This document shows positions 1-11,605 of a stretch of 64,000 nucleotides of DNA, one piece after another. Positions within the stretch are counted from its first letter, which is position 1. Each line of letters starts with the position of its first letter. The stretch spans positions 124,001-188,000 of the forward strand of contig JAOWBW010001044.1 in the NCBI GenBank assembly GCA_026119855.1, given 5' to 3'. The position numbers were made by a program, and so were the translations under genes. The notes under the pieces were generated by a model that worked only from the letters and a program-made list of their open reading frames with translations, searched no databases and was not told the origin of the DNA. The DNA is from Campanula takesimana (lineage: Eukaryota > Streptophyta > Magnoliopsida > Asterales > Campanulaceae).

Positions 1-1
1 A

Positions 2-172
2 GGCTTGGATCCCTCCAAACACTGCCAATACCACCAGTACATTGGGCATGACACCGAAGATTGCCTCCAATTTAGGAGAAAGATTCAAAGCCTCATTGAC
101 AGCGGAGCCATCACCCGCCAACGGAATACATGGGCATGGGCAAAAGAGGAAATTGGGGCTACCTCCTTTAAA
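2..172 (+). pseudogene. Ty3/gypsy gag fragment (zinc-knuckle region)
   Basis: One open frame of 56 codons ends at a stop near 172. It contains a zinc-knuckle-like segment of the form C-x2-YH-x3-GHDTEDC, followed by a basic RRK and an SLIDSGAI-like stretch, the arrangement seen at the C-terminal end of gag in many plant gypsy elements. No protease or RT follows, so this is a remnant cut by the window edge. The family is known to bind retroelement RNA; the subfamily is not determinable from 56 residues. Confidence 0.6.
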
Positions 173-557
173 TAAAAGAAAAGAAAAGGGTCATTCAGTC
201 TTCGTAGGTTCTAGAGTGTCCTTAGTCAAAAGTCCACCTTGGACGATTTTTGTTTCTTTAAGTAAAAGTCCACCCCGGACTAGTCAGTTTAAATCTTTTA
301 GTTCCAATAAAAGGGTCTTTATTTCTTTTCTTTTCTCTCTAGACTTGATACATAAGCTTGCATATATCAATTTCATGAAAATTGTCTTATTCACCATTTT
401 TGCTTGATTGCTATATCTTTATATGATGAATTAATCTTAATCTTACTCATTAATGACGACTCATTAAAAGGTAAATGGACCCACAAACCATTCACATAAC
501 TAAGTAAACGATTAATCTCAAAATAACAAATGCTTCGATCAATTGGGATGAACTAAT
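173..557. other. Non-coding remnant between gypsy gag scrap and copia LTR
   Basis: AT-rich sequence with a short near-repeat (AGTCCACC at two places near 230-280). I see no intact gene, RNA gene or transposon end. It is probably the tail of the gypsy remnant or the pre-insertion flank of the copia element. Confidence 0.4.
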
Positions 558-1420
558 TGTTGGTAGTGGTGCCCTAGGCACGTTTAATAAACGTTGTAAT
601 TGTTATCATTTATTTCATATCAATAAAGAGATGTTTTGATTATTATTGTTGTTCATGTTTACTTATAATAATCCCCGTCCCTAGTACTTGTTAAGCACTA
701 GTATAAAGGCTAAATGATCATGGGATGATCATGTTAGATTTATGGGTACTTGTTTGGAACAAGGTACTGGACATGACCCGCTGTATGAGATTTATGTCAT
801 GGTCTATGTCGTACATATATCTCATATTAGTTATGTCATTTGAATCCTTAGACATGAAGTTATTATAGTCTTCCACTTGATGAACATTGTGTTTGACATA
901 TTCAAACGCTACCTTAACACGATAGTTATAAAGGGTATGATTGGCATAATCGGATTCCCGTTGGGAAGAATAATAAGCTAAATGGATTTGTCCCTCCACG
1001 GAGAGATGTCAAGCTTGGGCCCCTCGAAGGAATGATGTTGATGAAATGTTCGGCCGGACTCAAATGGATTGATTGGATCAATAGCATTTGAATTATCAAC
1101 ATATTCGGAATCGAGAAAGTATTGAACAAAACAAGTTGACTGTTGACCATGACTTGTGTTCAATGACATCGTGGACAAAGGGATTGTGATATATCTAAAG
1201 GATGCGAACTTGTATCTAGTTATACTATTTGGGTAGGTATGACGGTTTGCTAGAACCTAATCATATCTTATGGGATCATGTTTGAGCCCATTGCCAACAT
1301 AGTATAATCCTAGAGGGTCACACACAATAGAACGAATCTTAAATAAGAGGACTATATTGGTATTTAAGGTCGGAGGACCTCCAAGGAATTTTTAGAAAGT
1401 TCTGGGCCTCCTGGTCAACC

Positions 1421-1527
1421 AAGCAGGCGCTTGGGTTGCACCAGGCGGGCGCCTGAACAAGCCGGAAAAGGAATTTGACTTTCTGCCCAAACAAGCGGGC
1501 GCCTGGGTAGGACCAGGCGGGCGCCCG
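1421..1527. repeat. GC-rich palindrome cluster in U3 of Angela-1
   Basis: Four imperfect palindromes built on AGGCGGGCGCCTG occur at about 1421-1434, 1441-1455, 1492-1506 and 1513-1527, in otherwise AT-rich sequence and 80-190 bp upstream of the TATA box. Two related copies occur in the leader at 2367-2381 and 2389-2402. The homologous place in Angela-2 holds a different palindrome. Confidence 0.85.
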
Positions 1528-1609
1528 GTATTCCGGTTTGAAATATCCTAATTCTATTAGGAATGGTTTTTTGACACAAGTTACCTATTTGGAATAGGTC
1601 TTAATTGTG

Positions 1610-1618
1610 TATAAAAAC
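1610..1618 (+). promoter_or_regulatory. LTR TATA box of Angela-1
   Basis: TATAAAAAC sits about 450 bp before the LTR end. The equivalent TATATAAAC occurs at 57097-57105 in the second copy at the same relative place, which supports it as the LTR core promoter. Confidence 0.6.
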
Positions 1619-2070
1619 ACCAATTCGGCCAGACCATATTTACTAGTGCTTTTGTGAGTCTCAAAGAGTTTGAGAGAGGTTTTATTTTGTTCTAAGATAT
1701 CCTTGATTGAGGAACAAAATAATTCACAAATAAATTCCATATAGTTCTTTATTAAATTGTGAAAGTGTGTTTCATAATATTGGTCTAGCAACCAAGATCA
1801 AAGAAGTTCCTTTGATATTCGTTCGAAGTGTGGATACCGCTAGAGGGTGAAATCATCATCTTCAAAGTTCGTGTTCAAGCTTTGTGATCGTGATCATGTC
1901 TTCAAGTTTATCCACCAAGACCGAAGAAAGTTCATAGCCATCAAGGGTTAGTTATTCCTCTATTCATCTTGTTGTATTTGATTTAATCATATGAACGGAT
2001 CCATGGCTTTGGGTTTTCTTAAAATTTTAATTGCTATATTCCGCTGCGCATGTTACTTGGAAACCAACAG

Positions 2071-2082
2071 TGGTATCAGAGC
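2071..2082 (+). other. Primer-binding site (tRNA-iMet) of Angela-1
   Basis: TGGTATCAGAGC, complementary to the 3' end of initiator tRNA-Met, lies one base after the LTR end. This is the standard minus-strand priming site of plant copia elements. Confidence 0.9.
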
Positions 2083-3586
2083 CCCGTTCATGTTGATTAA
2101 TTCAATACTTGGATCATGTTGTGTGTATATAAATTGTTTATGTGCCAAGCATGATATGAATATTGGATTATATGATGTTTATGTGTTTTGTGATTTTATG
2201 TGGTTTATTGTTTTGCAACTTTAATCGCACGATTCAATCGCATAAAATTATGGTGGATTCTGAATTATTTCGATTATTGATTTTGATTGGATAGTTTTAA
2301 TAATCGGGGAAAAATAATTTTGAGACAAATTTTCGAACTTTAAAATTCCATACTATTCTGGCCATTCAAGCGGGCGCCTGGTCTTTTGCAGGCGGGCGCT
2401 CGTGGTCAAGATTTGTTCTGATTTTGGTTAAAATCTGAATATGGAATTTTCGATAAATTCGACAAAACCAGTAACAGAACCAGTCCAGACTTGTGATCTG
2501 GAATGGGTTTTGGGTAGTTGGTTTGTGTGTGGATTTTGGGGTTTGATTTTCCTATTTGTTGTAGTCTTGTGATTCCTAGATTGGTTCAAGTTTTGGATGG
2601 CTAATCTGCGTTCATCGAGATTGTGTTTCCCAAAATTGATCGCAATCAAAGTTTCAATGATAAACGAAGTTAGAATTATGAAGAGTTCATAATGCTAAAA
2701 TTGAGAAACAAAGTTCTTGATTCAATGATTGGAGATCCATGTGGAATTGTGAATGCAATTGGCCTACGTTCATCGAGACCATCTATTGCTTAGTTTCGGC
2801 CACATGGACTACTTTCTTGGTTTCTTGAATTAGTGCGGGATTGTGGTTGCCTAATGGCTTAGTTCGACCGCGCTTCTTGTTGTCTTGATTTGGAGATAAT
2901 AACCAAAGTTGAAATAGTCTCATCCTCATAATTATAGAGAAACTAATGACACATAAATATCATGCTTAAATTAATGGAGATTAATTTAGTGGCTAAACTT
3001 GATATGTAACATGTTTATATTATGTGCTCATAAATGTGTTATATGCTATATGTGATGAACCTTCAAAGAAAGTTTTAAGTCTTTTATTGTCATGCCATGA
3101 TTAAAACACTTGTTAGTACATGAGTGATTTTAATGTAGATTCGCCCTAGCGAGATGCATTAAATTTGTTCATGTATGAGCAAGATAGATAGTGTGGGCAC
3201 GCCCTAGCGGGACACATTAACTGTGCGTTTAAAATGGTTAGACTTAATTGGGCGTCAAAACAGTTTTGGGCCTAGGCAAAGATGAGGTTTAACATGCTTT
3301 TTGAAATTTGATTTCTTAAAGAATCTCATAAAAGGAACTAAGAGTCATATGAGATATGATTGACAAGAGTTGTCTACCTAATTAATTTGATTTTGTGTAA
3401 TCCGCCTTAGCGGACTTGAAATTAAATTAAAGTTGGATCTTAACCCATTTAAATTATATTATACATTGGATGTATATGAAGGTTATATAATTTAGTGGAG
3501 TATTTTGTTTGAAAAATACATTATTTATCTATTTAATGAAAATCGGTACTTATTAAATTTTGGAAATTTTTGCATATTTGTAGATA
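2083..3586 (+). other. Leader (5' untranslated internal region) of Angela-1
   Basis: About 1.5 kb of non-coding sequence between primer-binding site and gag. It is closely similar to 57566-59086 of the second copy. It contains two GC-rich palindromes at 2367-2402 and three segments of the form GCCCTAGCGGG or GCCTTAGCGGA near 3143, 3207 and 3405. In the second copy these read GCCTCCGCGAG, GCCTCCGTAAG and GCCTCCGTGGA, so they also vary between copies. No open frame of note. Confidence 0.7.
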
Positions 3587-6500
3587 ATGACTAATAACAC
3601 TCAATCAATGTCGTTGCGATCGATCCTTGAGAAGGATAAGCTCGAAGAGAATGGTACAAACTTTATGGATTAGATCCGTAGCATAAGAATTGTTCTTAGG
3701 CAAGAAGATAAGTTGTACATTCTCGATGGGCCTCTCCCAGCTGAACCACCGCCTACTGCCCCTAGGGTAGAAAGAGACAATTACAAGAAACATCGTAATG
3801 ATTCTAGAGATGTAAGTTGTCTCATGCTTGCTGCTATGTGTTCAAAACTCCAACAAAGTTTGGAACATTTGGAAGCCTATGAGATAGGCGTGGAGTTGAG
3901 AACTATGTTTCAAGAGCAAGCTAGGCAAGATAGGTACAAGACCATTGTTGCATTAACTACTAGTAAATGAATGAAGGGCAACAAGTGAGTCCTCACTTTC
4001 TTAAAATGAAAGGTTATGTAGAGCACCTTGAGAAACTTGGCTATCCAATCCCATTGGAGCTAGCCACGGATCTCATTCTTAATTCATTGCCTAAAAGTTA
4101 TAATCAGTTTGTAATGAATTATAACATGCATGGAATGGATAAGAATCTCTCTGAGTTGCATGGGATGCTCAAAACTGCAGAGATGAAAATTGTGGAGAAA
4201 GGTTCTCCCGTGCTCTTGGTTCATGATGGGAAGAAGCCTGGTGCCAAAGGCAAGGGTAAGGCAAAAGTTGTCAAACCCAAGATAAGCAAGGCAAAGGTTG
4301 CCAAGGCTTCTGAGGCAAAACCTGATTCACAAAAGGATGCAATCTGTTTCCATTGTCAAGAAATTGGTCATTGGAAACGTAATTGCAAGGCTTTTTTGGA
4401 AGAGCAAAGAAGAAGAAGAGCAGCAAGGCTGTGTCGACTTCAGGTATCTATATGATAGATATTCTCCTTTCTACCACTGATTCTTGGGTATTGGATACCG
4501 GATGTGGTTCTCACATTTGTCTAAATGTGCAGGGACTAAAGAATAGGAGACTGCTTAAAGAAGGTGAAGTAGATCTACGTGTGGAAATGGAGCAAGAGTT
4601 GCTGCATTAGCCGTAGGGACTTATGAAGTCACTTTACCTTCCGGATTAATTCTTGTTTTGAACAATTGTTATTATGTTCCGGATTTAAGCAGAAATATTA
4701 TTTCAATTTCTTGTTTGGATAATGAAGGTTTTAAGTTTCTTATTGAGAATAAGAAATTTTCTATTTATTTAAATGATGTGCTTTATGGTATTGCTAATTC
4801 ATTTAATGGCCTTTATATCTTGGATGTCAATAATGAAAATAATGTCTATCATGTAAATAAGAAATCTAAACCTAATGATGTAAATCATACTTATTTGTGG
4901 CATTGCCGTCTTGGTCATATTAATGAGAAGCGTATCTCAAAACTCCATGGGGACGGACTTTTGGTTCATGTGACTTAGAGTCATATGATACTTGTGAGTC
5001 GTGTCTTCTTGGAAAAATGACTAAGACACCTTTTACCAAGTTGGGTGAAAGGGCAAGCGACTTATTGGGGTTGATACATTCCGATGTATGCGGACCATTA
5101 AGTAGCAATGCTAGGGGAGGATTTCAATACTTCATAACCTTCACTGATGATTATAGTAGATTTGGGTATGTTTACCTAATGAAACATAAAAGTGAAGCAT
5201 TTAAGATATTTAGAATATTTCAAAATGAAGTAGAAAAACAACTTGGAAAAAGTATAAAGGCACTTCGATCAGATCGGGGTGGTGAATACTTAAGTCAAGA
5301 ATTTGACGATCATCTAAAGAATTGTGGAATAGTTTCACAATTGACTCCGCCCGGAACACCACAATGGAATGGTGTGTCTGAGAGGAGAAATCGGACTTTG
5401 TTAGACATGGTTCGATCAATGATGAGTCAAGTTGATCTTCCAATATCCTTTTGGGGTTACGCCCTAGAAACCGCTGCTTTCACACTAAATCAAGTTCCAA
5501 CTAAATCGGTTCCAAAGACTCCATATGAGATGTGGAGTGGAAAGAAACCTAGTTTATCTTTCATGAGGATTTGGGGTTGCGAAGTTTATGTCAAGAGACT
5601 TATCTCTGACAAACTAGCACACAAATCTGATAAATGTATTTTCGTGGGATATCCTAAGGAAACTAAAGGATATTACTTTTACAACCGAGAGGACAACAAA
5701 GTGTTTGTTGCCCGAACTGGTGTCTTTCTAGAGAAAGAGTTTCTCTCCAAAGAAATCAGTGGGAGTAAAATAAATCTTGAAGAAATTCGAGACCCAGAAA
5801 ATAACATTGAACCAATAGTGGAACAAGAACAAGAACCACAAGGAGTTGTGGAACCTGTTCAAAATACACAAGCATCTCGCAGATCTAGTAGGTTACGATC
5901 CGAGCCCGAGAGATATGGATTTCTCATAACGGATAGTAATGAGGTAGAAATCATTGAGAATGATGAACCGTCAACCTACCAAGAGGCGATGTCTTCTCCT
6001 GATTCGGACAAGTGGCTTGGAGCCATGGAATCCGAATTGCAATCCATGCAAGACAATCAAGTTTGGAATTTGATTGATGCGCCCGAAGGTGTAAAACCAT
6101 AGGATGCAAATGGGTCTTCAAGAAGAAGACTGACATGGATGGGAAGGTGCATACTTACAAAGCTAGGCTTGTAGCGAAGGGTTATAGGCAAGTTCATGGT
6201 ATTGACTATGATGAGACCTTTTCACCCGTAGCAATGATCAAGTCTATAAGAATTTTGCTTGCCATTGCCGCATATCATGACTTTGAGATATGGCAGATAG
6301 ACGTCAAAACCGCTTTCCTGAATGGAAAACTCCAAGAGGATGTGTATATGACACAACCAGAAGGTTTTGAACAAGATTCTAAGGTATGCAAATTGCAGAG
6401 ATCCATCTATGGATTGAAGCAAGCTTCTAGGAGTTGGAATCTCCGTTTTGATGAATCGGTCAAAGAGTTTGGTTTCATCAAGAACGAAGATGAGCCTTGT

Positions 6501-7299
6501 GTATACAAGAAGATTAGTGGGAGCATAGTGCTATTCCTTATTTTATATGTGGATGACATATTGCTCATTGGAAACGACATTCCTACACTTCAGTCTGTGA
6601 AGACTTGGTTAGGAAAGTGCTTCGCAATGAAAGATATGGGTGAAGCCGCATATATTCTTGGCATTAAGATCTATAGAGATAGATCAAGGAGGCTACTTGG
6701 TTTAAGCCAAAGTACATACATTGACAAGGTCATTAGAAGATTCCGTATGGAAAATTCCAAGAGAGGCACCTTGCCCGTGTTACATGGAGTTTCTCTAAGC
6801 AAGACTCAATGTCCTAAGACAAACGATGAGCGTGAGAAAATGAATGATGTTCCATATGCTTTGGCAATTGGGTCCATCATGCCATGATTTGTACTAGGCC
6901 GGATGTATCTTATGCTTTGAGCATGACAAGTAGATACCAATCCGACCCTGGCGAAAATCACTGCATAGCTGTAAAAGCGATTCTTAAGTACTTGAAAAGA
7001 ACTAAAGACTCCTTTTTGGTCTATGGAAGAATGGAAGATGATCTCGTTGTAAATGCTTACACGGATGCAAGCTTCCAAACCGACAAAGATGATAGCCGAT
7101 CGCAATCGGGTTTTGTGTTTATGTTAAATGGTGGAGCTGTAAGCTGGAAGAGTTCCAAGCAAAGTACAACCGCTGATTCTACAACAGAAGCTGAGTATAT
7201 TGCTGCATCGGATGCTGCAAAGGAAGCTGTTTGGATTAAGAAGTTCATAACTGAACTTGAAGTGGTTCCTAGTATTGCTAATCCAATAGACCTTTATTG
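3587..7299 (+). pseudogene. Angela-type copia gag-pol polyprotein, decayed
   Basis: Gag, protease, integrase, RT and RNase H can be followed in order, but the frame is broken many times. Gag starts at 3587, has a TAG (3671-3673) where the second copy has Trp, and a 1-nt deletion near 3967. The zinc knuckle C-FH-C-QEIG-H-WKRN-C (near 4350-4387) is intact. 1-nt deletions follow near 4405, 4584 and 4964. The protease motif is LDTGCGSH. Integrase shows HLWHCRLGH, a CESC pair, FTDDYSRFG and the ERRNRT glutamate region. RT (YVDD near 6550) is preceded by a frameshift near 6100. RNase H follows a ~2-nt loss near 6880 and is cut by the assembly gap. The order PR-IN-RT-RH marks Ty1/copia. It cannot encode a working polyprotein. 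Confidence 0.93.
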
Positions 7300-7399
7300 N
7301 NNNNNNNNNNNNNNNNNNNNNNNNNNNNNNNNNNNNNNNNNNNNNNNNNNNNNNNNNNNNNNNNNNNNNNNNNNNNNNNNNNNNNNNNNNNNNNNNNNN
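7300..7399. other. Assembly gap (100 N)
   Basis: Exactly 100 undetermined bases. The left side is Angela RNase H and the right side is Sirevirus-type sequence, so the end of Angela-1, its 3' LTR and the 5' half of the Sirevirus are not represented. Confidence 0.99.
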
Positions 7400-7759
7400 T
7401 CTGGGTTCATGTATTGTTATTTGTCTTAGTTTATTAGAACTTTGTTAGAATCTGCCCTTTGTGATCATTTTGGTATAATTTTTTCCATATTTTGGTTAGA
7501 TTTTTGTTTGCATATTCATACTCTGTTCTTCGTGTTCTTCATGCATTCAAACTCTTTTTCAAATTTTCCCTCTTTGATTCGTTTTGCCTTCACTGTTCTT
7601 TCATTCTTTGTTTTTACATTTTTACCTTACTCTCCTTGAACCGCATGTTTTCATTGTTAGGATTCCTTGTTATAGTTTGTGGGACTTAATCTCAAACGCG
7701 GGTTTGTGCTTAAGGATTCAAACTATCATTCTTTAAGCTATTTCTAACTTAGAAAATTT

Positions 7760-10700
7760 TTCAGGATCCTCAAACTTTGTTCCCGGTTCTAGGATTCGTG
7801 AGGATGAAATTAAACAAGATGCAGTTGGAAGGAAGCTCCTCAAACTGCTGAATGATGCAAAGCTGCTACCTTTGTTTCTTATGGATGAACCGCAGTTCGT
7901 TACAATTATCTGCGCCGAATTCTTTGAGAATGGGATCTCCACAAAGGCTGCCTTACTAGATGTAAGAGGAGAACCGATAAGGGATCTGGAATCCGGAGAA
8001 ATAAAATTTGAAGATGCTATCAAGTCCACCGTCTGTGGTAAAGAAGTGATCCTAACCGCTTCCAAGATTGCAGTTCTAGCTGGTCTTGAGAACTCTGGAG
8101 TTATGGGATAAAACCGGAACTTCTAAGCAATACTACAATGGAGTTGATTGGAGTCAATTCTTTCTCCACCAAGAATTCCTCCAAAAAGGACTTTGGAGAG
8201 GTGATGGCTCATCTATGTGAATTAGTGGATTCTGGAGTCATGTGCAAGAATGGAAACCACAACAACTTTACAAGTGAACAGTATGCTTACTGTGTGGCCA
8301 TTCTTAAAGGGAAGAAACTGCACTGGCCCAAGGTTGTGATGAATGAGATCATAAATGCTCTAAACCGCCTCCATGCTGCTAAAGCCGCTGGAAAATCCAA
8401 GGTCAGAACCATTGCAGGCTGCTGACTAAGTTCCTGCATCAAGATACTGCCATTTTCAAGTTCTCTGCTAAAAACAAGGACTATTGGTTGGGACCCAATT
8501 GAAAAATCTATCTTTGGATTATCTAAACTTGATGCCTTCAGAACCGCATTTGGATGGCGGTATGCTCAAACAGTTTGGAATGAGGACCCTCTTCTTGAAG
8601 CCGAACGTGGCCCATTTCCTGAGGCTCGGCTTAACAAATCTGGGAAACCGTATGCTGTGCCATTGCTGATCAGGCCCATGCTACGATGCTAAGAAATGAA
8701 GGTCAACTGCTACTTTAAACAGACTGGGGTTAAGTCAGTTAGCTCAAACCGCGGTACAGGCTGAGGGGGAGTCTGCGGTTGAGGGGGAGCCTGCAGTTCG
8801 GTCTATACCTGCGGCTCGTCCCAAGGAAACCGCTGCTCTAAGAAAGAGAAAGAGGAACTGCTCAAATCCCTTCAGTTATTACAAAAGCAAACCTATCCAA
8901 ACCGCCTCCTAAACCCTTATCCAAACCGTCATCAAAACCTTCATCTTCTTCAACCTCTTTTCCCCCCATCAGACTATCTCCTACACTTTCCAAACCTATC
9001 ACTTCTAAACCCTCTATTCCCAAACCTCAAGTTAAACCCTCTCTCCATTACATCAAAATGTGGAGAAATCCATTAATTTTGCTATGGATGCCGCCTCTCT
9101 TAAAGCAGCCAAAGCTAAATCCATTCCAGAACTCATCCCTTCACCTCATCTTTTCCTTCCTATCCCTTCTCCTCCTAAACCTTCCTCTTCTAAACCGCCC
9201 TCTGTTCAATTCTCTGAAGAACAGTTGGCTGAAATTTTCAAAGCCTTCCCAAACCTCAAACCCTCCTCTCAAACCGAGCCTGAGCAGACCGAAATGTCTG
9301 AGGCTGTGGTTCTTGTTGATCAAACCGATATATCTACCATTGCGGTTCAGCCTGAGCAAACCGATGAGTTTGAGGCTGTAGCATTGCCTGAGCAGACTGA
9401 TATGTCTGAGGCACTTGGTGAACCTGAGCAAGATGATGAAGTTCTTGAGGTTCAACCGCCAAAGAAGAAGAGGAAGTTGGTGAAGAAAAGTGATTATGTG
9501 GAGCATTGGCAGTCAAGGCCACCAGGAGCTGTAGACTTTAGTGAGGCTGACTACAAAAGGGATCACTCACCACTTGAAGGTGCATTTGCAAAGAGCTAAG
9601 AGAAAGAGCTGAGATGAGGAAGGCAGGTATTGACCCAATGTTGGTTGAGGTCTCTCCTCCTTCACTTAAAAGAAAGCTGGATTTTGATTCACCAGAACAT
9701 ACTCCATCTTCATCTCAGACTTACCATATGCTGCAGCGGTTCAACCATCACCAGTTCTTTCATCTGCTCAACCTTCAGTTTCTACGTCGATCCAACCGAT
9801 GGCTCAGTCTTCAGTTTCACCATCTTCTCCGCCATCGGTTTCATTCATTAAACCGAAGACAAAGAAACGAAAGAATGCTGCTGACTTGGCAGGCTATCTG
9901 AAGCGGTTCAAGACTGAAACCTCTAGGGAAAGAAGGGCTGGAGCCCATGCTCGTGCCGCCGCCAAAGCCGAAGATAGATTCTTGAAGGCTGGCCGCCCTA
10001 ACCCCTATGCTATTTTTCCCAAGGATGAGATGGAAGCCGCAGTTGAAAAATTAATTCTTTCTGTTGCAGAACAGTTGATGGGTGAGATTGCCTATCAGGT
10101 ACTCATGGATCCCACTCTTGCCTCCCAATTCTTTCTATTTTTTAATTGTCTCTGCATTACCAATCTCTATAGATTATTCCTTGTGCCTTCTCCTTCCATT
10201 TTTCTCTTTGATGAATATATGAGATATGTTGCTCTTCCTTCTCCTCCTCCTTCTCCTTCTCCTCCTCAAACCGAAATTATTCCTTATTATTTTTTCCTTC
10301 CTTTTGATCCCATAGAACTTGAAACCGCCATTAGGGTTTCTATGGGTGAAACTTTAGAAGAGGCACACATTCTCTTGAAAGGTAAAGCCAAACTGCCTTC
10401 TTCATCCCATCAGTCTGATGATGCCATCCAAATTTTTGATGATGATAATTCCAGTGATGAGCACATCCCTAACTATACTCCTTCTGATGAACCGCCCTCT
10501 TCAATTCCTTCCTACCCAATTCTACCTCTTCATGCTACAACCGCTGATTTAATAGATGCGGTTAGGAATATTCAAGTTCATCAGCAAACCGCCACTTCTC
10601 GGTTTAACACTCATCTCCTCTCTTTACAATCTGATCTTGATGCCATTAAGGGGGAGAGAGTGAATGAGAGATTTGATGATAGCTCAAGACAATAACAGCT

Positions 10701-11136
10701 AGATGAGAGACTGAACTTAATTTTGGAAAATCAACTGGCTCTTCAAGATCTTGTCAGAACCAACAATGATCTTTGCAACTTAAAGTTCCAAGCCGTTGAT
10801 GCATCACTTCAATCTGTTGTTGAGAAACTTGACATTCTGGCCCAGCATGCACTTGATTCTTCAGAACTTATCCTGCATAGAACCGGGAAACTTGTCAAGC
10901 AAGCCGCTGCAATTGAATCAAAGATTGGTGAACCAACTGAAGTTCGGCTTCGTGCAGCTGACTTTGTTTTTGAAACCACCCGTGGATCCGGTTCTAGAAA
11001 TGTTGATCAAACCGCCCCTGCTGTTGATGTTCAAGTTGCAGAAGAACAAGCTGCTCAAGACGCTCAAACCGTTCTGAACCAAACCGCAGATGATGCTGCT
11101 GCTGCAAGGGGTTCTGTTGCAGATGAAGTAGACTAG
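7760..11136 (+). pseudogene. Sirevirus env-like ORF, decayed
   Basis: Successive frames form one broken protein. 7872-8111 and 8138-8424 are adjoining parts of one globular domain separated by a 1-nt shift near 8107. A second break lies near 8425. 9060-9599 is a proline- and glutamate-rich tract with repeated PEQTD-like units and a basic PKKKRKL stretch that resembles a nuclear signal. 9799-10695 continues with a basic region. 10723-11136 is rich in leucine and heptad-like spacing, compatible with a coiled coil, and ends in a stop. A long, proline-rich protein with a C-terminal coiled coil after pol matches the described env-like ORF of Sireviruses. Its true role is unsettled in the family. 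The assignment rests on context; I recognise no catalytic domain. Confidence 0.6.
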
Positions 11137-11595
11137 ATTTATTTTCTTAGTCTTTCTTTTTGATGTCTCTTGTAATTCATACTTTGTAAGTTACTATTCT
11201 TATGATTGAATTATAATGAGAATGACTGCATAGCATTCTGTTTCCAAAACTTTGTTTATTCAAACTGCTTGTTTGTGAAACAATGCTTGTATTTCTTAAA
11301 ACCTCATGCACTACATTCATCATGAAAATATTCTTTTAAGTGCATTATGTTTTAAACATTCAGTTTAAACATGCATTTCTGATCCTCAAAATCATATCAT
11401 CTTATATGCATCTGAATGTATTTCTTTTCTATCTTTTCTTCATTTCCTTTGTTTTTGATAGATTAGAAATCTATGATCTAGCATAGTGTGTGCATTGACT
11501 TGGGACATGCAATTTCATGAAATTTATTTCGGACATGTTCTTACCAAGTACAATGTTTTGCTATTATCATAGTATGGTAATGGCATCAATCAAAT

Positions 11596-11604
11596 AGGGG
11601 GAGA
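11596..11604 (+). other. Polypurine tract of the Sirevirus
   Basis: AGGGGGAGA one base before the LTR start. It is the plus-strand primer site; GGGGGAGATTGTT at this junction is typical of Sireviruses. Confidence 0.8.
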
Positions 11605-11605
11605 T

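Larger units (their letters stand above)
558..2069 (+). repeat. 5' LTR of copia element Angela-1 (1512 bp)
   Basis: It starts TGTTGG and ends CCAACA, a 6-bp terminal inverted repeat. A tRNA-Met type primer-binding site follows one base later. A TATA box (TATAAAAAC) lies at 1610-1618, so U3 is about 1.05 kb. A cluster of four GC-rich palindromes lies at 1421-1527, just upstream of the TATA box. The length of 1.5 kb fits the Angela lineage of the Tork clade. A homologous LTR lies at 56341-57552. The 3' partner LTR is absent from the window, so the insertion cannot be dated from its LTR pair. Confidence 0.9.
7400..11605 (+). mobile_element. Sirevirus-type copia element, 3' internal part
   Basis: An element fragment running from the gap to a polypurine tract (AGGGGGAGA at 11596-11604) directly before a 3' LTR. 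It holds a long decayed ORF in the place where Sireviruses carry an envelope-like gene downstream of pol. The region 7400-7760 is T-rich and non-coding. The element is enriched in the hexamer AACCGC. The 5' half (5' LTR, gag, pol) is missing beyond the gap. Confidence 0.75.

Noticed and set aside
42..407. 121-codon frame at the window start
   Set aside because: The gag-like text lies in another frame (2-172); this one is a shadow running into AT-rich sequence.
9141..9506. 121-codon minus-strand frame in the Sirevirus region
   Set aside because: Antisense to the proline-rich env-like frame; no independent support.
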